A stretch of 64,000 nt of DNA from Calliphora vicina (taxonomy: Eukaryota; Arthropoda; Insecta; Diptera; Calliphoridae): the NCBI RefSeq assembly GCF_958450345.1, contig NC_088782.1, positions 108,406,358 through 108,470,357 of the forward strand. The letters run 5' to 3'. This document shows positions 10,251-20,754 of this stretch, one piece after another (the stretch's first letter is position 1; each line of letters opens with the position of its first letter). Below the pieces are notes generated by a model that did not search any database, had not been told where the DNA came from, and worked only from the letters and a program-made list of their open reading frames with translations. Position numbers and translations under genes: made by a program.

Positions 10251-11970
10251 CACAGAAAAAATTATATTTCAATTCAAACATTTATCCCATATTGTGCTTG
10301 TTGCAATTATTTCATAACACAGTACAACACATGATTTTGGGACTCAATTCTGACAATTGCACGTGAAAGTAGCCCCAAAAATAAGAACTTCTGCATCATT
10401 AGTTTTGTCTAGTTGGCTGCCGTAAAAATTTAATTTCCATACGAATTTTTTTTCCTCAAGGAGGATTTTTATCACTTTTTCTATATTTTAGCACGGTTAT
10501 ATCTCGTATACCGTACGGAATATCTCTTTTGTGGCTGAAGGAAAGTTGTAGATATTGAATAGTAGAAAAAAAGTACGGAACATACCTACCCGAAAAAGGT
10601 GCATCCAGTGCCTTAAAAATCGCAAAAATGCCCATTTTTTAATTTTTTTTTACCAATTTTTCACCTTTTTTGCTCAATAACCGGATTACAAGTCCAATTA
10701 TGGACCGATCACCATGAAATTAGGTCGTGTGATTTGTTTCTATATGAAAGTTATTTATCATGAATTTTGTATGTATACCATAATTTTTAACAGATTTATG
10801 CACTTTAAAGTGATTTTCGGAAGCGTGTCTTATATGGGAGCAATGACTAATTATGGACCGATCATAAAAAAATATGGTACATATAATTTGTTCGGCCCAA
10901 GGAAGAAGCCTGTTGAAATTGGCTGAAATCGGTTCATTATTTCACCTAGCCTCCATACAAATGTCCTCCCGAAATTGGACTTTATCGGTCATAAATGTTT
11001 AATTTATATATGTATCTACACAAATTTCGCTCCAAATAAGTTTTGTATATACAAAATTCATGTCAAAAATTTTTATTATGATCGGTCCATAATTATTCAT
11101 AGCTCCCATATAATCGGAAATCACTTTAAAGTGCATAAATCTGTTAAAAATGATGGTATACATACAAACTTCATGATAAATAACTTCCATATAGACACAA
11201 ATCACGCGACCTAATTTCATGGTGATCGGTCCATAATTGGACTTGTAATCCGGTTATTGAGCAAAAAAGGTGAAAAATTGGTATTTTTTTTTTAAAATGG
11301 GTATTTTTGGGATTTTAAGGCACTGGATGCATCTTTTTCGGGTAGGTATGTTCCGTACTTTTTTTCTACTATTCAATATCTACAACTTTCCTTCAGCCAC
11401 AAAAGAGATAGTCCGTACGGTATACGAGATATAACCGTGCTAAAATATAGAAAAAGTGATAAAAATCCACCTTGAGGAAAAAAAATTCGTATGGTCATTA
11501 AATTATTACGGCAGCCAACTTGACAAAACTAATGATGCAGAAGTTCTTATTTTAGGGGCTACTTTCACGTGCAATTGTCAGAATTGAGTCCCAAAGCAAT
11601 GAACTGAAAAATGTTGTACTGTGTAATTAAATCAAGTATTCATTTGCTCAAAAACAAAATTGAATTTCAAATACAAAAATTATTGAATAGATAATTTTCG
11701 TAATTGAAACACAAAAAATAACAAAAATGTGTTTTCAATTACGAAAATTATCTATTCAATAATTTTTGTATTTGAAATTCAACCAATAACGAAAATTGTA
11801 TATTCAATTGTCAAAATAATCAAATTCAAAACTCAAAATTCAATAGCAAATATCAAGAAATTTGGTTTTTGAGCAAATGAATACTTGATTTAATTATGAA
11901 ATAATTGAAACCAGTTCAATAAGTGACAAATATTTGAATTGCAACGGTTTAAGAAATAGTTTTTTCTGTG
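10251..11970. mobile_element. Foldback MITE (CACAGA ends, TA target duplication) containing family A sequence
   Basis: It begins CACAGAAAAAATTATATTTC and ends TAGTTTTTTCTGTG, flanked by TA (10249-10250, 11971-11972). Inside, 10339-10860 pairs with 11080-11592 as a long near-perfect inverted repeat. Each arm holds GACTCAATTCTGACAATTGC, a unique block, and then the 3' half of a family A repeat; the unpaired loop (about 10860-11080) is the 5' half of family A. A second palindrome lies at 11624-11895. No gene. Confidence 0.75.
11624..11895. repeat. Nested palindromes within the foldback MITE
   Basis: AATTAAATCAAGTATTCATT at 11624 pairs with its reverse complement ending near 11895. Inside it, 11662-11715 pairs almost perfectly with 11728-11781 around a short spacer: a hairpin in a hairpin, likely a smaller MITE inserted in a larger one. 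Confidence 0.7.
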
Positions 11971-11989
11971 TAGCTATGACCTTTTCCCA

Positions 11990-12740
11990 TATTTCTGGCT
12001 ACATATTGAGGCCAAGAATGAATCAAGCCAATATCATATACTCTACTACAAAGTGAAGCGAATTCCAGAAAGAGCATTGTGCATCGATCGACACAAATAG
12101 TAGTCGGATGGAGCACCGTCAGGGCTATAAAGTGAGTGACGAAAAACTTCCCAAGCACTTCATTATAAATACACTCCAACAGGAATTGAAACATGTGGCA
12201 GAGCGTTGTCATGATGGAATATTGCGTTTCCATGTCTGGCAGCATATTCTGGACAGTTTTTGGACAATGATCGTTCTAAATGAATCAGTTGCGTTCGGTA
12301 CAGGTTCTCTGTGTTGGTCTTGTCAGATTTTGAGCAGCTTATAATAGATAGGACCCTTTTGCTACCACCAAATAGCATTACCTCAGCGTAATGGATAATT
12401 GGCTTTGGTATCGATTCAGCGGAATTATCGTAACGGATCCATTTTCATCGTAAGTAATAATTCGGTGCAAAAAATATTTTCATTTATAGCGTTCAAGCAT
12501 TACTTCAGACTTCCCATGATCTTGCAAGCTATTGTTGAGTTTTACAACAATCTTCATGGAATAATGGCTCCAATTCTTGGTCTTCAAACTTTTTTGGCTG
12601 GTCTGGGTGATATTTGTCTTCCATATTAAAATCACCACTTCTGAACCACACAAACCATCTCTCGCTTTAAAGAGCAATCGGTAAGTACGCTTCAGCGGCA
12701 CTTTTTTCATGTTAAAGAAGTAAAGCAAAACTTCCCGGTT
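11990..12740 (-). pseudogene. mariner transposase relic (M2)
   Basis: Minus-strand reading gives FNMKKVPLK and an N-terminal DNA-binding remnant (12640-12715), KARDGLCGSE, then LERYK..FLHRII near 12440-12490, and the second catalytic segment NCPEYAARHGNAIFHHDN ALPHVSIPV (12180-12260), followed by decayed C-terminal sequence to the TA where the MITE sits. The HDN motif of the second catalytic aspartate is kept, but frameshifts and deletions make a functional product impossible. Confidence 0.7.
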
Positions 12741-12944
12741 TAACGCTTTGTTGGTGCAAAATTCGACACTTTCGAAGCAAAAAATAACTTTGTTGTTTAC
12801 ACTATAATGTTCAATAACTAAGTGATATTAAATTAGAGATATGTAGCCTTCAATAGGATATATAAGTTATTAAGAAATAAAACCACGTTCAAACGATACG
12901 CCATCAAGCCATATACCCAATCATTTTTTTCTTTAGACTAAATC

Positions 12945-13330
12945 ATTAAGTTTGCAGGATTGATTTACATATGGAATACCATATCGGGAAAATAGCCTTT
13001 AGTACACATGCAATCTTTTGTCGAAATTTTGCTTAACTGTTTCTGAATTTCATTGATGCATTTATGAATTTCCTCTCTCAATGAACGGTGGTTGATTGAG
13101 AGCCTGTTGGCAGAGAGCTTAGATATTCCTGTGGTAATCTGAATCCATAAAATGAAGATCAAATATATATTTTGACGGTTGAAAAATCCATCAAGGGGTG
13201 AATGTGCTTCGTCACTTAGGATGATTTTGCTTGAAATTGTGGTAGTAAAATTAAGCAAAATAAATTTAAGATGTTGTTCTGAAACGAAACCACGTTTCTT
13301 TCCCGTGTAATGAATAAGTTTTATCAACAC
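12945..13330 (-). pseudogene. IS630/Tc-like transposase relic, C-terminal half
   Basis: A 121-codon minus-strand frame contains KIILSDEAH (13215-13240), the segment holding the first catalytic aspartate in this family, then FNRQN, and after an internal deletion a tail like SLREEIHKCINEIQ...MVFHM, which resembles the C-terminal end of the family. About two thirds of a transposase is missing. Related relics: 4095-4785 and 46395-47160. Confidence 0.55.
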
Positions 13331-13469
13331 CAGGCTTTTTATCTACTGAATAAATGGCGAAAAATTCTCAACTGGCATGAATTTTGGTACAGCCTTCACA
13401 AATAAATTATAAAACCAAATAACTATATGAATGAAGCGCTTGTCTTCAAATAGTGCTCGTCCATTAGCC

Positions 13470-14740
13470 GTTCAGAACTTCATACCTTGCCGTTGTATTT
13501 GCTGTATTTTGGAAGGCTGCTAATATCACGCGAATTCCTCAGAAATTTATCATTCAATAGCAATTTGTTCAACACCTTCCAAAGTTATGGAGAGTATGGT
13601 AAACTACCATCTGATTATATTTGGTGTCTTATAATTTAGAGACTTGCTAGCCTTCCTATCGGCATATTGCCGTCGTTCCATTCACCGTTCCAGCGAAAGT
13701 AAAGATATTTCCAAGGCATTCAATAGAGTGTGGCATGCTGCACTTTTATTAAAACTTATTGCTTTTGGTGTCAGTACTGCTCTCGATTTATATCGAACTT
13801 TCTCAGAGATTACACTTTACTTGTAGTTATAGATGGGATATCATTAAACGAGTTCATGCTAAATTCAGGGATACGGCAAGGCTCCGTTCTTTCACCTAGT
13901 CTATTACTTATTTTTCTAAGCTACACTCTACATCAAACTTTCAACCCTATCTCTTATTTTGCAGATGACAGCAACATTTTCCATTCATATTCTTTCAGTT
14001 ATAGATCAATCCTGTCGGAGATTGGGGCATGCGGATGAGACAAACCATTGGATGCACTTGGGTAATGAACAGGCAGACGAACTAGCCAGAATGGGATTTT
14101 CCTTAGATAACTCCAATGCGGTCTCAGTAGCTATTCCACTGGGGACTATTAAAGCTATTATCTTCAGACACTTTCTTACCAAGGCTGAGAATAGATGGCG
14201 TATTTTAGACACATGTTGGGTAGCCAAATTGATGTGGCCATCTTTTAACGAAATACGTGCTATGCAACTGATAACCCGGAATAGAAGGGAGGATATATCA
14301 AGGTTACTGGCAGTATTAACGGAGCACTGGAACTCCCTTTTAATGATCATTGTCGTAGCTGTAAGTATAGAGAAGAAGTGGAAACGATTTTCCATCTTCT
14401 CTGTCAAGAGACATAAATTCATGACCAACATTGTTGAGGTAGCCGGATCTAAACTCTATGACCTACTGAGAAACGACATTACATCTGACGAGTGGTGTGG
14501 TCTTGTCAAAACGTGGTCCCTTCGACTCTACTTGATTGTTCGCATGCAGTAAATTACCGATTCCTTTGATTCCTTTAATCAGGACCTTACGACAATCTCT
14601 GAATGAGGTCGTGCGAATAAGGTTGCTTTAAACTCTCGCAAGACTCAGTGTAGCATGTTGACACAAAAACGAACGACAGACCTTGTAGCTTCATCTTTAT
14701 TTATAGAGATGTGATGTCCGCTGGTCTAAATGCATTATTC
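13470..14740 (+). pseudogene. Non-LTR retrotransposon relic: reverse transcriptase and RNase H pieces
   Basis: Frames at 13570-13990 read FKVME-like text, then DISKAFNRVWH (motif A region with the first catalytic aspartate, near 13700), GIRQGSVLSPSLLL (13870-13910) and ISYFADDSNIFHS (13945-13985, the YxDD-type catalytic pair as FADD). A deletion then joins this to LGNEQADELARMGF (14056-14100), the end of an RNase H domain, and to a C-terminal tail with HFLTKAENRWRILDT and, in another frame, a CRSC...H...C knuckle remnant. RT followed by RNase H points to an I/LOA/R1-like clade. 5' part and endonuclease are absent. A T-rich tract follows at 14768-14808. Confidence 0.75.
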
Positions 14741-15104
14741 AAGTGTCGAAATAAGCATTCAAGTGTCTACTTTTTATTATTATTTTTTTTTTTTTTAATT
14801 TTTTTTTTTTAAAAACAAACACAAACTGCGAAGCGTTTGGGATGGTACTTCAAAGTCTATTTTGGAGCTTCTCGACAGCGTATAGGAGAGGGCGAAGGTA
14901 ATTATTGGTGATAGTATAGTATTCAACTCTATTGATTAGCTGGAGCACCGACGCAGTCTCGTCTGCGTTTCACTGTTCTCTCAAATTGCATGTGTTCTGA
15001 TGCACATATTTTAGTAACACATGTTTCTCATGAAGAACACAACCCTTTGTGATCGACTGGCCATTGGACCGCACAACACCCTACAGGGAAAACTAGTTCT
15101 TTAT

Positions 15105-15285
15105 GTTTATATGGACCGCTAGCCAGCCAACCAGACGGACGGACGGACATCGTTTAATCGACTCAGAAAGTGATTCTAAGTCGATCGGTATACTTTAAGG
15201 TGGGTGTTAGACTAATATTTTTGGGCGTTACAAACATCTGCATAAACGCATAATACCCTCCCCACTATGGTTTTGTAGGGTATAA
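15105..15285 (-). repeat. Family A repeat, 5' fragment
   Basis: The minus strand begins TTATACCCTAC at 15285 with the 5' hairpin (TACCCT...GGGAGGGTA), continues with ATGCGTTTATGCAGATGTTT and AACGCCCAAAAATATTAG, and holds three TCCG and two TGGC tetranucleotides before truncation at 15105. Confidence 0.8.
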
Positions 15286-15295
15286 AAAGAATATA

Positions 15296-15400
15296 GCCGG
15301 ATCTACGATTGAAGCTAAATTATGACTACTTACAGGAGTATTATTGAATGTAAAATATGACTACAGAAGAACTTAAATTGAATCTAAAGTAATTGCAAAT
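15296..15400. repeat. Short block of family J minisatellite
   Basis: GGATCTACGATTGAAGCTAA, ATTATGACTACTTACAGGAG and GTAAAATATGACTACAGAAG repeat the unit of the array at 3295-5345. It sits between a family A fragment and the foldback starting at 15412. Confidence 0.55.
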
Positions 15401-15411
15401 TAAACAAATAA

Positions 15412-18400
15412 CACTGTCCAACAAATTGAGACTTTTTGATTGGAACAGAATAGCGACCCTATAATTCTGAAAGGGCATGTTGACTAGATAATTTTTGTAA
15501 AATAAACTTATAGTCCACCTGGTCTGAATTTTTTTTTTTTACAGTGGGTCAAAGTTTTTATTTTTTGATCGAAGGGAGCAGTATACTAACTGAAAAAAAT
15601 GTTGTAAGTTAATGTCTAAGAGAATTCTTATTGTCGGAGTTATATTGTGGAATTTTATTGGGATCATTTTTGTGGAAGAGCTTAACCCTCTAGCTTCTCT
15701 CCTTAGGGGTCACTTTTACCCTTTTTTTCGAGAAAATGGAAAAAGTCCTTTCAAAAAGGACATTTAAGGATTAAAATATTCAACGAAGATTTTTCCAGGA
15801 AAATTTAAAATATAAATATCCCTAGAGAAGATCTACAAAAATATATATATACACATGTAGATTATAACTTTTAGGTCAAGAGTTATTTACTTATTTACTT
15901 TTTTTAATTTTGTTCGAACTTTTTTTAGTTTTTTAGATATGTCGGGCCTAAATTGGTTCGAAATTGTTTTTTCTAATTATCACCTCTATTCGCGATAAAA
16001 TTTCGAATACTATAAAAGCAACTTCCTAACAGTCATGTTGTTCCTATAAAAAGTTACATGCATCCAAAGTTGGTACATATAAAAATGGCCGTATTTTTTA
16101 CGTTTTTTCCCAAAAAAGTCCCTATAAATTTTCTTTTGTAGAAAAAAATGTTCTTTAGGACCATATAAAATTTGTACATGATTCAAAAATAGAACCTAAT
16201 GCCAAGGCGTAGAAAGTAAAACTTGGCTCACTTAAGTGGACCTAGTCGCCTCCAGAATTATCCAAACTTGCCAATTAAAAAAAAAAAAATTTGGTTTGAG
16301 CAAAAAATTCTAAAAAGGCAAAGCACCGATCCTCGAAAAAGCTCAATGTGTGTATAGCCCTATATCTTATTTAAACACGTACAAAGTTATTTTACTATCA
16401 CACAGTAAATAACGTCGCCGTGGGATGTTTTCTAAAAACCACAGTTTTTGGAACAAATTTTCCCCGTATTAGGAATTTTGGTATTTGAAAATAAAAAGTG
16501 TTGAAGATTATACTTCCATTGCTTTAAGGACATTTAGATCTACAATATTTCAAAATTTTGTTATAATATCTTTAACCGTTAAAATTTTACATTAATTAAA
16601 ATTTTATATTTTTGTTCATGGAAAATCCCAATATTAAAATTTTTTAGTTTCTAAGGAAGATGAAGTACGAAAGATTCATAAAATTATTTCATTTCACTAA
16701 ACTGTTAATCTTCAAGTCCTAAGGTTTTCATCAATACCAACTATTTATACAAAAAGCTTATATTTGTTCATCAGGAGCTCCACAAACCTTGCTCTCTTTT
16801 GGAAAATTTTAACGTTTTTTTTATATATTCCATGCAAAAGTGTTTTTTGAAAAAACGTAAAAATACGGCCATTTTTACATGTTCCCACCATGGATGCGTG
16901 TAACTTTTTATAGGGACGTAACTGTTAACAAGTTATTTTCATAGTATTCGAAATTTTATCGCAAATATTGGTGATATTTTAAAAAACTATTTCGAACCAC
17001 CGGACACTGGTCGATCCCATAGGCCAAAAATAAAAAAACAAAGTGAAAAGTTTGTCACCAAATGTATCATCACTATTTCTTATAAAAACAAGGTTTTATA
17101 ATTTATAGTTGTCTTTGTTTTATTCCAACTATACTCTTCAGGAATAGCTTCAAAAATGAGGGCATGTTGACAGTTGGTTTTTGCAGAGTGAAAAAGTGGA
17201 AAATTAAACGCAACTTTAAATTAATTAAAACCATATAAAAAAATGTTTTTTTGAAATAAATCAAAATGAATATTGAATTGGAAGGTATTAACTTAATTTT
17301 AATATAATTACAATGTGTTTAGCTTCTTGTGTATTTTTTATAAAATTAATATTTGCCCAGTGTCATTTTTAGTGTTCGTTCGACAATATATTACAATTTC
17401 AACTAGAGTTTTAGTTGTGTTTCCCCCTGATGCCTCCAATGGGATTTTTTCTGGTTTATTAGTTAATATTCCAAGATTCTAAAATTGGAAATTTCAGCTG
17501 CATCCTTTTGCATCTCTTTGATTTATGTCCCATACACCAAAGCGGCCTCGTTGTTTTCGATGTCCAACTTTGAATTTTTGTGAGGTGTTTTGTTAGTTTA
17601 TGTTCGCGTTGCTTTGTTATTGTTATGCATGTAAAGAATTGTGTTTGTTTTTTTCTTTTTCATGGACTTTTAATATTTTTACTTTATGAATTTGGTCCTT
17701 ATTATAAATTGTTTTTGCAATAGTCACATCTTATAATTGCAAACTTTCGCGCTCACATATTTTTGATATTTGATGCTTAAAATGCTGAAAAAGCTCGAAA
17801 AGTGAATGATGTCGTGAAAAACTGTATTAAAAATGAGGGCTACACATTTGAAGAAAGTAATTTAGAAACACGCTTAAATTATAATTGCAAAAAAATTTCA
17901 AAATTTTTGGCAAAAATGCAATCTTATAAAAACAAAAGTTCAAAATACATATTCTGATTGGCTTGCCTAAAAGGAGTCGATTTTATTAAACTCACATGAG
18001 CGGGCGGACCACACCCAGATTTAGTTTGCAATTTTTTTTAGTCAGAATTCTTATTGATTTTTAATTTTTTTATCAATTTTAAAAAGTTTATAGTTTCACT
18101 TATATGGGGAGTGGGTGTGGCAGTTGTACAATTACGCCCATTTTTCAAAAAAAAATTGTGTAATATCCTTGTTATATATTGTACCAAAAATTATAAATGT
18201 ACTATTATTTATTACCGAGATATGGAATTTTGATTAACTAGAATGTCATAACCTCGCACTGAGCGTTGTGGTGAATTTGGATGCTAAGGTATGGAAGGGG
18301 GTGGGTATGAGTCAACAACCACTCCCATTTTATCATTAAACAGTTCTGACATATTTATAAAGCCGTGACCGAAATTACAAGTTGATACCTACCCTGGAAG

Positions 18401-19061
18401 TATTTTTGGCCGCCGACTCCATACAGAACCGACCACTGTGCACCGTAGGCCCGACGTATCTAAAATACTAAAAAAAGATGGAACAAATTAAAAAAAAATA
18501 AATAAATAAACATAAATAACTCTTGACCTAAAAGCTTTCCTAGGGCTATTTATATTTTAAATATCAGCTCAGTCGGATTTTAAATAGATTTTTGACGATT
18601 TTTTTAAAAAATGTGAAACCCAAGATGGCGTGCAATTTTGCTAATTAAGCGTAAAGTGCTTTATCTACATCTTTGGTATCTTTGGTGACCACCACTGAAA
18701 TTTTCCGGCAAAAATTTTCGTAAAATATTCGAATCCTTAAATGTCCTTTTTGAAAGGACTTTATTTGATTTTCTCAAAAAAGAGTAAAATTTACCCCTTA
18801 AGAGAGGTGCTAAAGAGTTAAGATCTTCCACAAAAGTGATCCCCATAAAATTCCATAATGTAACTCTGACCATAAGAATTCTCTCAGAGATTAACTTAGA
18901 ATATTTTTTTTCAGTTAGTATACTGCTCCCTTTGATCAAAAAATGAAAACGTTGACCCACTGTAAAAAAAAATTCAGACCAGGTGGACTATAAGTTTATT
19001 CAACATGCCCTTTCAGAATTATTGGGTCGCTATTCTGTTCCAAAAATACTGTTGGACAGTG
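15412..19061. mobile_element. Large foldback element N (3.65 kb with its insertion)
   Basis: Starts CACTGTCCAACA and ends TGTTGGACAGTG, with TAA on both sides (15409-15411 and 19062-19064), a possible 3-bp target duplication. The arms pair over about 1 kb: GAACAGAATAGCGACCCTAT at left against ATTGGGTCGCTATTCTGTTC at right, AAAGTCCTTTCAAAAAGGAC against GTCCTTTTTGAAAGGACTTT, and so on inwards. The right arm is interrupted by the Transib-like element 17003-18440. The longest open frame (minus strand, 99 codons, 18661-18960) lies in an arm and has no recognisable domain. Superfamily unsettled; PIF/Harbinger is possible from the 3-bp duplication. Confidence 0.65.
17003..18440 (+). mobile_element. 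Transib-like non-autonomous element F1
   Basis: Starts GACACTGGTCGATCC and ends CGACCACTGTG, flanked by the 5-bp direct repeat CACCG (16998-17002, 18441-18445). Removing it restores the foldback arm (..TTCGAACCACCG + TAGGCCCGAC..), as shown by the partner arm at 15940-15970. Nearly identical to F2 (30632-32015) apart from two indels of about 25 and 35 bases. CACAGTGG-type ends with 5-bp duplications fit the Transib superfamily. No transposase frame. Confidence 0.7.
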
Positions 19062-20489
19062 TAATTAGCTTTAATATTCATAAACTAAAACTCCACTATT
19101 CGCCTTTAAACCAAAATCTAATATCCACATTTCATGACGTTGGCAATTGTGGTTTAAGTTGTGAACAGATAAACTCATTTTGTTGAAATTTATACTTGGA
19201 AAATAAAACTGCAGTTTCTAGTCAAATTTATCTTATTTTTTTTTTCTTAAGTTTAGTTGGTTGCACTCATCTTCGTCTTGTGCCACTTGTATGGCTGCTG
19301 CTGTTGTTGTTTAGCTGTTTTCTTAACATGATTTTCTTTCATTATTTAGTGGTTTAGAATGTTGTCCCTGGCTGGTTGCAGGGCTGTTGCTACTGCTATT
19401 TGCTGTTGGCGGATAATAAAGTTTCTCATAAATTTCGCTATAAAACGTTTTAAAAACACCCAACAAAAATCTTTGTAATGCTGCGTTTTTCCATGCTTTT
19501 TTTATTTATTTAGTTTAGTTGTTTTTTTATAGGAGTTTCTTATTATTGTTGAGGTGTTATTAAGTTTTTAAGGAGCCAAGGGCAGTAGCGACAAACAAAA
19601 GCTACTCACTCCCTCTCGCACTCTAACACTAGTGTTTTCTTATGCTGCAGTTGATCTAAGACTAGAATATTGTGTTGACATTTGTGGAGTGTAGCTTGTT
19701 TAGCATTTAGCATTCCGTTGGCTTTGTCTGTTTATTTATGCTTTAGATTTTATGACAAAGTCATAAACTTAACTGGGGCAGGTGTTAAGGCTAATAAGAC
19801 ATACAGAGATATACGATTAATACGGTTTATTTTACCTGGTTTGTTTGTATATAATATTTATATTATATAGTTGGTTAGGGAAATTTGTTAGCAACTTTTA
19901 TATGAAATGTTTTCTATTTTTATATTCAAGTTATGTGGTGTTTATGTTTGCTATTGTGAGTCTTATTAAATATTGAAAATAATAAAATGCTAAAATTTTT
20001 TTAAATGGCTAAATAAATATAAAAAAATAAATAAAAAAAGATTTTATACTTTAGTATTTTTTTCCGCTTTTCTGAACAGTATTTTAATATTAATGAAACT
20101 AACTTATTTTAGCAGTTATCGCTTCTACTAGCAGTGTTAAATAATTACTTTTTTAGCATTGCACGACATCTTAACAGCTTAAAACTTTTATATCAAACAT
20201 AATTTCATTTAACTGGATGGAAAGGAAGAGTCCCTATGTGTACAATCTCTCAAGAACTATTTGCGACGCTTGAAAGTACTCTAAGGCAGAATGGTGATAT
20301 TAATTAAAGATAAAACTAGCTTAATTTCTGAATTTGCGCTATATATGGGCAGCAGTTATGTGAAGCGGATATTGAAGGAAATGTTATTGAGTGTATGACT
20401 TATGAGATAGCTTATCTTTTGAACACGGTTTTTGTTTTTAATAACTTATATGTAATTTTTAAGGGCACATATCTGTCATTTATTCTCAC
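19062..20489. other. AT-rich unique DNA, no gene recognised
   Basis: Contains short CTG/TTG-rich stretches (19258-19420: GGCTGCTGCTGTTGTTG and similar) and long A/T runs. No coding frame with a recognisable domain and no repeat shared with the rest of the window. Looks like fly intron or intergenic sequence. Confidence 0.45.
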
Positions 20490-20754
20490 TTAATTATTGA
20501 ACATTATGGTGTAAATAACAAAGATTTATTTTTTGCTTCGAAAATGTTAAATTTTATACAACGAATAGTCATATGCGGGAAGTTTTGCCTTACTTTTTTA
20601 ATTTGAAAAAAGTGCCACTAAAGCTCACCGATTGCTGGGCAAAGCTTATGGTTAATGTGTTCCATCGGTTTTAACGTGCGAAAGATAGTTTGTGCGGTTC
20701 AGAATTTGGTATTTTGACAAGCAAGACAAAGATCGCCCAGGCTCACAGTGCGGC
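20490..20754 (+). pseudogene. mariner transposase relic M3, N-terminal part
   Basis: After the mariner leader (TTATTGAACATTATGGTGTAA, near 20493) comes a frame with YFFNLKKVPLK (near 20590), a decayed DNA-binding domain and SEFGILTSKTKIAQAH (20700-20745), equivalent to the F.SGDFD.DDKDRPGQP stretch of mariners. Broken by an inverted-repeat element at 20755; the C-terminal part resumes at about 23040. Confidence 0.55.

Larger units (their letters stand above)
10155..12815 (-). mobile_element. mariner element M2, carrying a 1.7-kb foldback MITE
   Basis: The 3' end near 10157 (GCATGACTAAAAAATTC) and the 5' end near 12800-12815 (CACTATAATGTTCAATAACT) correspond to the ends of M1. Removing the MITE at 10251-11970 leaves ~0.94 kb of mariner sequence, again shortened. 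Same family as M1 and M3 by the shared 5' leader (TTTACACTATAATGTTCAA). Confidence 0.6.

Noticed and set aside
18661..18960. 99-codon minus-strand frame
   Set aside because: Lies entirely in one arm of a foldback; the other arm lacks the frame, so it is not conserved.
19258..19420. CTG/TTG-rich stretch that could encode poly-Gln or poly-Leu in a host exon
   Set aside because: No open frame continues on either side and no splice pattern could be supported.
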